NCBI GenBank assembly: GCA_947584825.1
Contig: CANPWR010000008.1
Location: 1 to 25,629, forward strand
Length of the DNA stretch: 25,629 nt
Reading direction: 5' to 3'
Origin: an uncultured Clostridia bacterium
GTDB taxonomy: Bacteria; Bacillota; Clostridia; Oscillospirales; Ruminococcaceae
Part shown: one piece after another, positions 8,792 to 16,955 of the stretch
Layout: every line of letters starts with the position of its first letter
Numbering within the stretch: the first letter of the stretch is position 1
Program-made: the position numbers and the translations under genes
The notes under the pieces: model-generated
What the model was told of the DNA's origin: nothing
The model's database searches: none
The model's input: the letters and a program-made list of their open reading frames with translations, nothing else

Positions 8792-8842
8792 AACAAGCCA
8801 CACTCCTTTCTTTTAAACCGCTGAGACATTTAACAACAAATC

Positions 8843-8870
8843 GAGGCTTGAAAAAATGATTACAAGCCTC
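8843..8870 (-). repeat. Inverted repeat between the small membrane protein gene and dnaE
   Basis: A perfect 8-base inverted repeat, GAGGCTTG (8843-8850) and CAAGCCTC (8863-8870), with a 12-base loop. In the minus-strand RNA it would form a hairpin 11 bases after the stop of the small gene. The sequence after it (GATTTGTTGTT) is only moderately U-rich, so it may be a leaky terminator, an attenuator or an RNA-processing hairpin that sets dnaE levels. Confidence 0.5.
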
Positions 8871-8881
8871 TTAATTTAAAA

Positions 8882-9175
8882 TCAGTTATGAGAATAATGC
8901 TTTTGATAAATAAGATAAAGAAGTCCTCCCAGACCGATTATGTTCAATAGAAAAACAAATACGAATCCGCCTGTTCCAATGCCTCCTGACATTTTTACAA
9001 TGGACGAAATTATCATAACAATACCCATCGAAGCAAGAGTATATCCCGTTTCCTCAGTAAATTCAATCTTGCTGTCGTTTTCCTTTGATTTGTTTTTCTT
9101 AGCGTCAACGACCATCTTTATCAGCCAGATCCCTGATGCCGTCAGCAATACTCCCAACAATAAAATGATAATCAT
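8882..9175 (-). CDS. Small three-helix membrane protein, function unknown
   Basis: Predicted 97-residue membrane protein that I do not recognise. Hydrophobic segments lie at about 1-20, 45-60 and 66-88. A charged loop between the first two is rich in Lys, Asp and Glu (KKNKSKENDSK). Gly-rich stretches in the second half (SGGIGTGGF, GLGGLL) suggest close helix packing. I start at the ATG at 9175 because AGGAGG lies 9 bases upstream; an earlier in-frame TTG at 9214 has no such site. The gene sits between whiA and dnaE on the same strand with gaps of 45 and 90 bases, so it is probably cotranscribed. An inverted repeat follows its stop. Position alone does not give a function. Confidence 0.75.
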   Translation of the reverse strand: MIIILLLGVLLTASGIWLIKMVVDAKKNKSKENDSKIEFTEETGYTLASMGIVMIISSIVKMSGGIGTGGFVFVFLLNIIGLGGLLYLIYQKHYSHN

Positions 9176-9220
9176 AAATTTGTACCTCCTGTTTTTTATT
9201 CTACTTATCTGCAAATGCAG

Positions 9221-10150
9221 TTATCTACTAATATTTTTACCGGCTTTTTTCTGTCTTATCTCATCAGCCGCTTTTCTGATACGTTCTAGTCTGTGATTTG
9301 CTCCCGAACGTGATATAGGTGGATTTAATGCAAGTCCTAACTCCTTTAAGTTGTAATCAGGATTATTGTATCTAACCTCGGCTATTTCCCTCAAATCGTC
9401 AGAAAAACTTGCAAAACCGACTGTTTTTTCAATAAGCTCAATATCTTCTATCTGCCTTTCTGCCGCCTTCAAAGACTTCTCTATATTTGCATTATCACAA
9501 TTTACCGCTCTATTGATTTTGTTTCTTACATCTTTGAGAATTTTTATATTCATAATCTCAAGACTTGCTTTTGAAGCTCCCATTAGTGTGAGCATATCCT
9601 CTATGTTTTCACTTTCTTTTATATAAACTATATTAGTGTTCTTTCTCTCTGTGTGCTTCGCCAAAATACCAAAATTATCTATCAGGATAATTCCGAAATC
9701 ATTACATAACTCTAAATTCGGCATTACAAACTCTATATGGTATTCCTTATTAGGATCAATAACGCTTCCGCACGCAAGAAAAACACCTGCTATCAAACTT
9801 GGAATAAACCGTTTCTTAGGCAAATCATCTTTTGAAAGTCTTTTATCCTTAACCTTAAAAAAGTCTATAATAAAATCTCTGTCGACTTGGTTATCCACTC
9901 TGACCGTAAACAGATTCGACTTTTCTGATTTTCTTAAATTTTTTATGTTAACAGCGTCGTGACCGCAGATTTTATTTAATTGATTAGCTAAAAACCCTGC
10001 AACCTTTTCATTTTCAGTTATCATCGTAATATTGCTTCTGTCAAAATTCTTAGACAGCTTTAAAATACCCAAAACCGCTGCGTTAGCCTTGTCAAAAGAA
10101 TTAAGATTATCTATAATTTCTGACTTTACAAGATATGAAAATGACTGCAT
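9221..10150 (-). CDS. whiA: DNA-binding protein WhiA
   Basis: WhiA-family protein of 309 residues. The first two thirds match the degenerate LAGLIDADG homing-endonuclease-like fold (for example LIAGVFLACGSVIDP, then NFGILAKHTERKN). The C-terminal helix-turn-helix is clear: SFSDDLREIAEVR followed by LKELGLALNPPISRSGANHRLERI, the most conserved stretch of the family. In actinomycetes WhiA controls sporulation septation; in Bacillus it affects division and chromosome segregation. Its role here is inferred. The ATG follows an AGGGTGAT ribosome binding site and lies 15 bases after rapZ. The usual intervening YvcK gene is missing. Confidence 0.94.
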   Translation of the reverse strand: MQSFSYLVKSEIIDNLNSFDKANAAVLGILKLSKNFDRSNITMITENEKVAGFLANQLNKICGHDAVNIKNLRKSEKSNLFTVRVDNQVDRDFIIDFFKVKDKRLSKDDLPKKRFIPSLIAGVFLACGSVIDPNKEYHIEFVMPNLELCNDFGIILIDNFGILAKHTERKNTNIVYIKESENIEDMLTLMGASKASLEIMNIKILKDVRNKINRAVNCDNANIEKSLKAAERQIEDIELIEKTVGFASFSDDLREIAEVRYNNPDYNLKELGLALNPPISRSGANHRLERIRKAADEIRQKKAGKNISR

Positions 10151-10165
10151 TATATCACCCTGAAC

Positions 10166-11041
10166 TTATGTGTACTTGTTAATGTCCCTATGAGAAATTC
10201 TTACCTTGTGATATTTCTTTGATAAGTATTTCATCATATTTTCTGCAAATGTAACACTCCTGTGCTTACCGCCCGTACAGCCAAAGGCTATAATAAGCTG
10301 GCTTTTTCCCTCTTTCTTATACAACGGTATCAGAAAATCCATCAAATCCTCCAGTTTTGCCTTAAGCTGAACAGACTGCTCAAATTTCATAACATAGCTT
10401 GAAACCTCTGTGCAAAGACCTGTTTTGGGACGCAGCTCGTCAACATAATATGGATTGGGAAGACATCTTACATCAAATACTAAATCTGCCTCTCTCATAG
10501 GACCGTACTTAAACCCAAATGACATAATATCAATCTGCATAAACTCGTCGTCATCAGCCAAAAACATATTTTTTACCTTTTCTCTCAGCTGATTTGCAGA
10601 AAGAAATGACGAGTCTATAAAGTAATCTGAAATTCCCTTTACATTGGCAAGCATATCACGCTCTGTCTGAATAGCTTTTTCTATGTTACCATTCATCTTA
10701 ATGTCCAGAGGATGCTTTCTCCTGGTTTCCTTATATCGTCTTATGATAACCTCATCGCTGGCGTCTAAAAACAGGACCTTTAAATTCATATGCTCTTTTT
10801 GAAGCTGTTTTATCGTATCATAAAGCTGATTGAAAAAGTTACCGCCTCTGACGTCCGTAACAAATGCGACCTTTTCGATCTTACTTGCACTTGTTCCGGT
10901 CGTAATATCAGAAAACTTCAATATCAGCTCAGGAGGCATATTGTCAATACAATAATACCCCATATCCTCCAGAACATTTACTACAGTTGATTTTCCGGAG
11001 CCTGATACTCCTGTAATAATAACAAACTCCATATTTCTCAA
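10166..11041 (-). CDS. rapZ: RNase adapter / nucleotide-binding protein RapZ (YvcJ)
   Basis: P-loop protein of the RapZ/YvcJ family, 291 residues. The N-terminal Walker A is GVSGSGKS (11-18), and the conserved YYCIDNMPPELI follows. The C-terminal domain contains FDVRCLPNPYYVDELRPKTG and the signature GCTGGKHRS (about 254-262). In E. coli RapZ guides RNase E to the GlmZ small RNA and so tunes amino-sugar synthesis for the cell wall. In Firmicutes YvcJ hydrolyses nucleotides and its target is less clear. The start is uncertain. A TTG at 11041 has AAAGGA 10 bases upstream, whereas the ATG at 11032 gives the more usual N terminus (MEFVIITG) but lies 19 bases from that site. It sits between murB and whiA. 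Confidence 0.93.
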   Translation of the reverse strand: MRNMEFVIITGVSGSGKSTVVNVLEDMGYYCIDNMPPELILKFSDITTGTSASKIEKVAFVTDVRGGNFFNQLYDTIKQLQKEHMNLKVLFLDASDEVIIRRYKETRRKHPLDIKMNGNIEKAIQTERDMLANVKGISDYFIDSSFLSANQLREKVKNMFLADDDEFMQIDIMSFGFKYGPMREADLVFDVRCLPNPYYVDELRPKTGLCTEVSSYVMKFEQSVQLKAKLEDLMDFLIPLYKKEGKSQLIIAFGCTGGKHRSVTFAENMMKYLSKKYHKVRISHRDINKYT

Positions 11042-11097
11042 TTTAAATTCATCCTTTCAAAATTCACACTTCTGCAATGCGATAGACTCAATATAAC

Positions 11098-12030
11098 TTA
11101 AGCTTTACCTTGATCGTATTTTACTATCTCTACTTCACACTCGAGAAAATAACCTGTTTTCTCTTCAACTGTTTCCTGCACCTTTTTTATTAGTTCAGTA
11201 ACGTCTTTAAACGTAGCATTACCCTTGTTTATTACAAAACCGCAGTGCTTATTTGAAATCTCAGCATTTCCAACGCAAAATCCGCGAAGTCCGCTGTCCT
11301 CAATAAGCTTTCCTGCAAACTGCCCTGTCGGTCTTTTAAACGTAGAACCACCGTTTGGATATTCCAAAGGCTGCTTATTCTTTCTTCTGTTTAAATAATC
11401 ATCCATCAAAGCCTTGATTTCTGACTTTTCACTTTTAAACAACTTAAACACAGCCTCAGTCACAATAAACCCGTTCTTTTGAAATATGCTGTGCCGATAT
11501 GATAAATCCATATCATCAGCATTAAATTCTAATACTTTCCCTTTATTAATTGCTTTGGCGGAAACTAAAACATCCTTGATCTCACCGCCGTACGCTCCGG
11601 CGTTCATATATACAGCTCCGCCTACACTGCCCGGAATACCAAAAGCAAATTCTAAGCCGCCTAATCCGTTTTCATAAGCAAATCTGCAAACATTCATAAG
11701 AGAACAGCCTGCTTCTGCCTTTATAGTAGTTTCGTCAATCATACTAATTGATGAAAAATCACTGCCCAAATGAAATATTACTCCGTTAAATCCCCTGTCA
11801 TCAAAAAGCAAATTAGAACCCTTACCCATAACAAAGTACGGATACTCTTTATCATCAGCAAACTGAATAAGCTCTTTTAGACACTCACTGCCGTTTATTG
11901 AAATAAAAGCCTTACACGGACCGCCGATTTTAAAGGTAGTATGCTTACTTAGTTCCTCATTTGGTAAAACATCACAGCCGTATTCTTCAGCCTTTTGTAT
12001 TATTTTCTCAATAACATTGTCTTCTTTCAC
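11098..12030 (-). CDS. murB: UDP-N-acetylenolpyruvoylglucosamine reductase MurB
   Basis: FAD enzyme that reduces UDP-GlcNAc-enolpyruvate with NADPH to UDP-MurNAc, the second committed step of peptidoglycan synthesis. The protein has 310 residues. FAD-binding elements are HTTFKIGGP, MGKGSNLLF and GIPGSVGGAVYMNAGAYGGE. The catalytic region has YRHSIFQ and GGSTFKRP, with the active-site Ser expected in the latter. The C-terminal CEVEIV holds the conserved Glu. The start codon is GTG (12028-12030) with GGGGGA just upstream. Together with murD at the head of the block it places wall precursor synthesis in this transcription unit. Confidence 0.96.
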   Translation of the reverse strand: MKEDNVIEKIIQKAEEYGCDVLPNEELSKHTTFKIGGPCKAFISINGSECLKELIQFADDKEYPYFVMGKGSNLLFDDRGFNGVIFHLGSDFSSISMIDETTIKAEAGCSLMNVCRFAYENGLGGLEFAFGIPGSVGGAVYMNAGAYGGEIKDVLVSAKAINKGKVLEFNADDMDLSYRHSIFQKNGFIVTEAVFKLFKSEKSEIKALMDDYLNRRKNKQPLEYPNGGSTFKRPTGQFAGKLIEDSGLRGFCVGNAEISNKHCGFVINKGNATFKDVTELIKKVQETVEEKTGYFLECEVEIVKYDQGKA

Positions 12031-12064
12031 AAGTTATCCCCCACAATTATTCTTTATAGCTCAA

Positions 12065-12787
12065 TTATAGCTCAATCCACGGTCGTTTGTTTTTTATTCT
12101 CTCTTTTAGTCTTTCTAAATCGTTGTTTATAACAAGTCTTTCTGGAAAATCCAGCTCAGCAAGCAGATTTTCCACATTTGAAACATCGCCTATCCTGTAA
12201 CAGAAATGTGCATCTGAATCTACCGCAACAGGTGTTTCATACCTTTTACACGCTTTAATAAGCGCAACAAGTTTATCCTTTTTTGTCCTCCCTGAGAGTA
12301 ATGACGCTTCATTCAGTTCAACCAGCTTGTCATACTCTTTAAACAGCTTTGCAAGCTCCTCAGCATTATAATCAATATCTCCTGTTGTCGGATGTCCTAT
12401 CAAATCAACGTGGATATTCAAACATACTTTTTTATAAGTATCAAAAAGCTCCTTTGGACTTTCAGGCCAGAAAACCGGACTGTGAATGGAAGCTACCACC
12501 CACTCGAGCCTGCTTAATACACGCTCGCTTATATCAAGTGCACCATTTGAATTGCATATATTAGCCTCAACGCCCTTTAAAACTCTTACACCCTCTATTT
12601 TATCGGGTAATATGCCAAGATTTTCAATGTGCCATATATGCGGGGAATCAGGCTCCATAGGAGCGTGATCTGTCATAGCTATAACTTTAATACCCTTTTC
12701 TGCCGCTGATTTGCAGTTTTCCATAATTGTCGAATATGCATGTGTCGACGCTAATGTATGTGTGTGTAGATCTGCTTCATAATTCAT
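12065..12787 (-). CDS. PHP-domain phosphatase, YcdX-like
   Basis: Protein of 240 residues that aligns over its full length with E. coli YcdX, a trinuclear-zinc PHP phosphatase. Metal ligands are visible in DLHTHTLASTHAYST (6-20), MTDHAPM, the Glu of KGVEANI, ASIHSPVF, LIGHPTTG and VDSDAHF near the C terminus. The HAYST stretch is diagnostic of the YcdX branch rather than of histidinol phosphatase proper. It hydrolyses small phosphoesters; the true substrate is unknown. The ribosome binding site is weak (AAGG 13 bases from the ATG), suggesting modest expression. It sits directly after hprK and before murB, an arrangement I know from other Clostridia. Confidence 0.9.
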   Translation of the reverse strand: MNYEADLHTHTLASTHAYSTIMENCKSAAEKGIKVIAMTDHAPMEPDSPHIWHIENLGILPDKIEGVRVLKGVEANICNSNGALDISERVLSRLEWVVASIHSPVFWPESPKELFDTYKKVCLNIHVDLIGHPTTGDIDYNAEELAKLFKEYDKLVELNEASLLSGRTKKDKLVALIKACKRYETPVAVDSDAHFCYRIGDVSNVENLLAELDFPERLVINNDLERLKERIKNKRPWIEL

Positions 12788-12838
12788 ATGTCTGTAATTA
12801 CCTTATTTACCTTTCATTATCTTGTTAGGTTTAAGAGG

Positions 12839-13798
12839 TTAAAAAGCATCCCAGCTTTTAACGGTATCTTTCTTATCAACCTCTAGTCCGAGATTATTCA
12901 AAAGCTCCTGAGCCGCATTATACCCCATTTTCTTCTGACGGTTGTTCATAGCTGCAACCTCTAAAATAATGGCTAAGTTTCTTCCCGGCTTTATCGGAAT
13001 TGTAAGGCTCGGTATTTGTATTCCGAAAATGGTTGTATACTCATTGTCAACTCCCATACGGTCATATACCTTTGTAGGGTCCCATGTCTCAAGCTCGACA
13101 ACCAAATCTATTTTCTCGGTAACCTTGACAGCACCCATTCCGAATAAACGTCTGGTATTGATAATACCTACGCCTCTCAGTTCCAAAAAATGTCTGATAT
13201 TATCTGGTGATGAGCCTACCAAGCTTTTGTTTGAGACCTTTCTGATTTCAACGGCGTCATCAGCAACAAGTCTGTGTCCTCTTTTTACAAGCTCAACAGC
13301 AGTCTCGCTCTTTCCAACTCCGCTTTCCCCGACAATTAGCAGTCCTTCTCCGTAAACCTCAATAAGTACTCCATGACGGGTGATTCTCGGAGCAAGATGT
13401 AGATTTAAAAATCCTATCAGAGCCGCAATAAAGCTTGTCGTACTCTCCTCAGTTCTCAGCAAAGGTATATCATACTCCTTAGCCGCATCTATGACCTCAG
13501 GAAATATTTCGTGTCCTCTGGCAACAACAAGCGCCGGGATCTTTGTTTCAAAAAGTCTGCTAACAGCCTTGCTTCTCTCCTCTGAAGATATTGAGCCCAA
13601 AAAAGCGAACTCCATATTTCCGCAGACTTGTATACGCTCAGAGTTGAAATATTCGTAAAAACCTTTAAGCTGAAGTCCGGGTCTGTTCAAATCGTTATCA
13701 GAAATCAGGATTTCATCTAAATTTTCAGGCGCACTTATAACTTCTAATCTAAACTCGTCAATAATGTGCCTTAACGCAACTGTATATGCTTCACTCAT
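12839..13798 (-). CDS. hprK: HPr kinase/phosphorylase
   Basis: Bifunctional enzyme that phosphorylates Ser46 of HPr with ATP or PPi and removes it by phosphorolysis, linking glycolytic status to catabolite repression and sugar uptake. The protein has 319 residues. The N-terminal DRTGG-like domain runs to about 130. Walker A is GESGVGKSE (157-165). LVADDAVEI follows with the catalytic aspartates, and the HPrK signature LELRGVGIINTRRLFG (205-220) leads into KIDLVVELE. AAGGAAGGTG precedes the ATG. Neither HPr nor Crh is in this window. Placement with rapZ, murB and whiA is the known Firmicutes pattern. Confidence 0.96.
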   Translation of the reverse strand: MSEAYTVALRHIIDEFRLEVISAPENLDEILISDNDLNRPGLQLKGFYEYFNSERIQVCGNMEFAFLGSISSEERSKAVSRLFETKIPALVVARGHEIFPEVIDAAKEYDIPLLRTEESTTSFIAALIGFLNLHLAPRITRHGVLIEVYGEGLLIVGESGVGKSETAVELVKRGHRLVADDAVEIRKVSNKSLVGSSPDNIRHFLELRGVGIINTRRLFGMGAVKVTEKIDLVVELETWDPTKVYDRMGVDNEYTTIFGIQIPSLTIPIKPGRNLAIILEVAAMNNRQKKMGYNAAQELLNNLGLEVDKKDTVKSWDAF

Positions 13799-13824
13799 AA
13801 AAGCACCTTCCTTTTATATAAGAC

Positions 13825-15096
13825 TTATAAATCTATCAATCCTTTATTAAGCATTTCCATTGCCGAAAGAATAACGCCCTGCTTTCCAGTAGGATAAGTT
13901 ATACCGCCCTGAAGCCACGCCGCAAACGGTTCTCTTATGGGTGCATCGGCAGAAAGCTCTATTGAGGCTCCCATTGTAAAAGCTCCTGCCGCCATTATGA
14001 CCTTGCTGTCATATCCAGGCATATCCCAAGCCTCAGGAACAGCGTAGCTGTCAACAGGAGAACCTTTCTGTATTCCCTGACAAAACGCAGTTAGTTTTTT
14101 CTCATCGCCCAAAAGAATTGAAGCTATTATATCAGTTCGCTTTTCACCACTTTCAGGAAGTGTCTTAAAACCCAGTTTTTCATAAAATCTGCACGCAAAC
14201 GCCGAAGTTTTCAATGCTGATTCAACTACCTGCGGCGCCATAAAGAATCCCAGAAGAATTTCTCTGTTCTGATCAAGCGAACAGCCTACCTCTTTTCCCA
14301 TTCCGATGCAGGTAAGCCTTTCGGCGCACTTCTCAATCAAATCAGCTTTTCCGGCTATGTACCCGCCTGTTGAAGCTATTCCGCCGCCCGGATTTTTTAT
14401 CAAAGAGCCTATTATCAAATCCGCTCCAACTTCAAGAGGCTCACGCTTTTCAACAAACTCACCGTAACAATTATCTACCATAACTATTACATTTTTATTT
14501 GCCATTTTAGCAGTCTTAACTATCTTTTCTATAGTTTCAATGCAAAGCGACGGACGAAGCGAGTATCCTCTGGACCGCTGAATGTAAATAACCTTTGCAG
14601 TTTGTGCTTCTTTTGAAATCTCATCATAATCAGGAGTTCCGTCTGAGAGCAAATCAACCTGTCTATAAATTATTCCGAAATCGATAAGCGAACCGCTGCC
14701 CTTAGTATTTCTTATACCAATTACTTCTTCTAAGGTATCATACGGCTTTCCGGTTACGGAAACCATTTTGTCTCCTGCTCTTAATACCCCGAACAAGGCA
14801 GTTGAAAGAGCGTGAGTTCCGTTTACAAATGTGTGACGCACCAAAGCGTCCTCTCCGCCTAAAGCCTGAGCAAATACTTTGTCTATAGTATCTCTTCCTA
14901 TGTCTCCGTAGCCGTAACCTGTCGTACCCTTTAAACAGCTTTCCGACACACGGTTATCTATAAAGGACTTTAAAACCTTTTGTCCGTTATATTCAGCGAT
15001 TTTGCTGAAATCTTCAAATATTCCTTTGCACTCAGCCTCAGCCTCTTCAGCAATTCTTAAAAGCCTTTCATCTATTTCAAAAAAAGAATTATTCAT
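13825..15096 (-). CDS. Methionine gamma-lyase-like PLP enzyme (aluminium-resistance/YnbB family)
   Basis: Fold-type I pyridoxal phosphate protein of 423 residues in the family often labelled 'methionine gamma-lyase family' or 'aluminum resistance protein'. Visible elements are GTTGYGYGDIGRDT near the N terminus, RHTFVNGTHAL for substrate and cofactor contact, the cofactor Asp in VDNCYGEF (Asp208), and the probable Schiff-base lysine in GSLIKNPGGG (Lys234). The real reaction is not established; a C-S or related beta/gamma lyase is plausible. I use the ATG at 15096 (GAAAGGA 9 bases away) rather than an in-frame TTG at 15114. The start overlaps the GNAT gene by 8 bases and hprK follows by 26 bases, so it is inside the operon. 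Confidence 0.88.
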   Translation of the reverse strand: MNNSFFEIDERLLRIAEEAEAECKGIFEDFSKIAEYNGQKVLKSFIDNRVSESCLKGTTGYGYGDIGRDTIDKVFAQALGGEDALVRHTFVNGTHALSTALFGVLRAGDKMVSVTGKPYDTLEEVIGIRNTKGSGSLIDFGIIYRQVDLLSDGTPDYDEISKEAQTAKVIYIQRSRGYSLRPSLCIETIEKIVKTAKMANKNVIVMVDNCYGEFVEKREPLEVGADLIIGSLIKNPGGGIASTGGYIAGKADLIEKCAERLTCIGMGKEVGCSLDQNREILLGFFMAPQVVESALKTSAFACRFYEKLGFKTLPESGEKRTDIIASILLGDEKKLTAFCQGIQKGSPVDSYAVPEAWDMPGYDSKVIMAAGAFTMGASIELSADAPIREPFAAWLQGGITYPTGKQGVILSAMEMLNKGLIDL

Positions 15097-15874
15097 CAAT
15101 GTCTTTCCTTTCAAAAACTATGTCATTATAAATAGGAAGAAAACCTATTTCAGTATAATAGCTTACGTTATAGCTCCTTGCAAAAAGCTGAACGGAAAAA
15201 CCATCATCGTTTAGCCGCTCACCAATCCAGTACAAAAGCTCTCTTGCGTGGTGTTTGCCTCGCTCTTTGGGTATTGTAGCGACGTGACCCACAAAAGCGA
15301 TACCGTCGATAATATACTGAATAGTCGCAGACGAGCAGTTTTTAAGCGTAAAGCTCTGTGAAAGTCCCTTTCTAACCCTGTGTGACGTATCAGTCAGCCA
15401 CAGCGAATAGGAGTTTCTTATTGCCGGAAAGCTGGTTGCCAAAATATTATAAACATCGTCCATTTTAGGCAATTCATCTACATCAAGTTTTGGAATATGA
15501 TCCTTACAAACAAACTCAAACATTGTTCTGTCAAACACGTTATAATCCTCGCTTATAAGGCGACTGAGCTTTTTTGAAAAGTCAACCCTAAGCTCAACAG
15601 TAACAGGCTTTGTCATATATACAAGAGTTGCAAGTTCAGAAATCTCATCATCAGAAAGGATATGACCTTCAAAAACAGAAACTACCATTGAAGAGTTGAA
15701 AATGGAAACCACAGCGTCATTATACGATGCTTCATTTTCCCGAACAAAGTAAAATCTGCAGAAGTCGTAGCTTACGCCATAAGCCAAAAAATGCGACTTT
15801 ATTCGCCTTGAATAGTGATTCTTTTCTAGAGTATTCAACAACTTTTCTGTTATGTCATGAGTTTCTGCTATCAT
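15089..15874 (-). CDS. GNAT-fold N-acetyltransferase-like protein with an extra N-terminal domain
   Basis: Protein of 261 residues. The C-terminal third looks like a GNAT fold: a strand with IAFVGHVATIPKERGK, the helix HHARELLYWIGERL, and the late motif SYNVSYYTEIGFLPI, typical of the GNAT end. The acetyl-CoA loop reads RGKHHA, where the canonical R/Q-x-x-G-x-G/A has Gly, so activity is uncertain. Residues 1-150 do not match anything I recognise. There is no close Shine-Dalgarno: GGAGGAAG lies 26 bases from the ATG with a small hairpin between. An in-frame TAA directly before the ATG excludes an earlier start. Its stop overlaps the start of the PLP enzyme. The substrate is unknown. Confidence 0.78.
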   Translation of the reverse strand: MIAETHDITEKLLNTLEKNHYSRRIKSHFLAYGVSYDFCRFYFVRENEASYNDAVVSIFNSSMVVSVFEGHILSDDEISELATLVYMTKPVTVELRVDFSKKLSRLISEDYNVFDRTMFEFVCKDHIPKLDVDELPKMDDVYNILATSFPAIRNSYSLWLTDTSHRVRKGLSQSFTLKNCSSATIQYIIDGIAFVGHVATIPKERGKHHARELLYWIGERLNDDGFSVQLFARSYNVSYYTEIGFLPIYNDIVFERKDIDE

Positions 15875-15886
15875 TTATATAACTTC

Positions 15887-15908
15887 GCCCCAAAAGGAGC
15901 CTTCCTCC
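15887..15908 (-). promoter_or_regulatory. Distant Shine-Dalgarno with hairpin before the GNAT gene
   Basis: In the minus-strand RNA, GGAGGAAG (15908-15901) is followed at once by a 5-bp hairpin, GCUCC-UUUU-GGGGC (15900-15887), and then 12 bases to the ATG at 15874. The CUCC arm could instead pair with GGAG of the ribosome binding site. This gives two exclusive states: site masked, or site free and brought nearer to the start. Confidence 0.4.
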
Positions 15909-15932
15909 GTTTTAAAGTTCTTAAACCCAACC

Positions 15933-16955
15933 TTATTGCCTGTTGTAAAGCCTATCTGCAATAAGCCTTACAAGCTTAAGTGAATTCATAATATCGTCCT
16001 TATTTGCAACGCAAGACGGTGAGTGTATATACCTGCACGGAACAGAAACAGCTAACGTTTTAACTCCGCCTCTTGAAATATGAATAGCTCCTGAGTCATT
16101 TCCGCCTGCTATCATCGTTTTAGTCTGGCAGGGAATATTGTTCTCTCTTGCTGTATCAAAAGCCAAACTATAAAGCTCTTTATTATAGATCGTAGATTTG
16201 TCCATAAAAGACACAACAGGACCGTTTCCGCATTTGCAAACAGACTTCTCTCCCTCCGATAAAGGAATATCCGCCGCTGTTGTAGCCTCTATAACGATTG
16301 CATAATCTGGATTTACCGTGTATGAAGCCGCTGTTGCGCCACGAAGTCCTATTTCCTCCTGAACAACAAAGGTGAAATAAGTGTCATACTCAAGATCACC
16401 TTCAATAAGTTCAAGCAAAAGCGCACAGCCAAATCTGTCATCAAGAGCTTTTGACTTTATAAAGCCTTTGCCAAACTCTATATAATCAGATTTAAAATAA
16501 ACGCTGTCCCCTAATGATACTGTTTTTTCCGCTTCATAACGGTCTTGAGCGCCAATGTCTACCGTCATCTTGTCAAACGGAACTGCCTTATCTCTTTCGT
16601 CACTCGAAAGGTTGTGAACGGCAACCCCTCCGACAACACCGATTGTATTATTCTTCCCCACAGTAACCTGACGTCCGAAAACAACTCTGGGGTCAATTCC
16701 GCCGACGCTTTCTATCTTCAAACTTCCGTCATCATTAATATATTTAACTATCAGTCCTACCTCGTCCATATGAGCCGACAGCATAACTTTATTTTTTGCT
16801 GCTTTTCTTCCTTTTTTAAACGCAATAATATTACCAAGATTATCGATATTATACTCACATTTATCAGAAATTCGTGAGATTATATAGTCTCGTACCTTGT
16901 CCTCATCACCTGAGATTCCGTTTATAAGACAAAGCTCACGCAATTTATTAAACAT
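15933..16955 (-). CDS. M42 family metallo-aminopeptidase (second of a tandem pair)
   Basis: Cytosolic aminopeptidase of the M42 family (TET/FrvX/PepA-like), 340 residues. Ligand motifs are AHMDEVG (His62, Asp64), KALDDRFG for the bridging Asp, QEEIGLRGA for the general base and the next Glu, IEATTAAD, and a C-terminal His in RYIHSP. M42 enzymes usually form dodecameric tetrahedral shells that trim peptides. The start ATG has GGGGTGGA upstream and overlaps the stop of the upstream paralogue by 8 bases. The two paralogues diverge widely, so they probably differ in specificity. A 58-base gap with a hairpin separates it from the GNAT gene. Confidence 0.93.
   Translation of the reverse strand: MFNKLRELCLINGISGDEDKVRDYIISRISDKCEYNIDNLGNIIAFKKGRKAAKNKVMLSAHMDEVGLIVKYINDDGSLKIESVGGIDPRVVFGRQVTVGKNNTIGVVGGVAVHNLSSDERDKAVPFDKMTVDIGAQDRYEAEKTVSLGDSVYFKSDYIEFGKGFIKSKALDDRFGCALLLELIEGDLEYDTYFTFVVQEEIGLRGATAASYTVNPDYAIVIEATTAADIPLSEGEKSVCKCGNGPVVSFMDKSTIYNKELYSLAFDTARENNIPCQTKTMIAGGNDSGAIHISRGGVKTLAVSVPCRYIHSPSCVANKDDIMNSLKLVRLIADRLYNRQ

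Noticed and set aside
8792..8803. GTG start for dnaE four codons upstream
   Set aside because: The GTG is part of the AAGGAGTG ribosome binding site itself, leaving no spacing; the ATG at 8791 fits the family N terminus.
8804..8842. Promoter directly before dnaE
   Set aside because: The best match (TTGTTG, 17 bases, TTAAAA) agrees with consensus at too few positions to report.
8940..9296. 118-codon open frame on the plus strand
   Set aside because: It overlaps the small membrane protein and the whiA 3' end in antisense; its hydrophobicity mirrors the opposite strand and no ribosome binding site is seen.
12942..13355. 137-codon open frame on the plus strand
   Set aside because: It is fully antisense to hprK, whose Walker A and family signature are certain; the Ser/Thr/Pro-rich composition is typical of a shadow frame.
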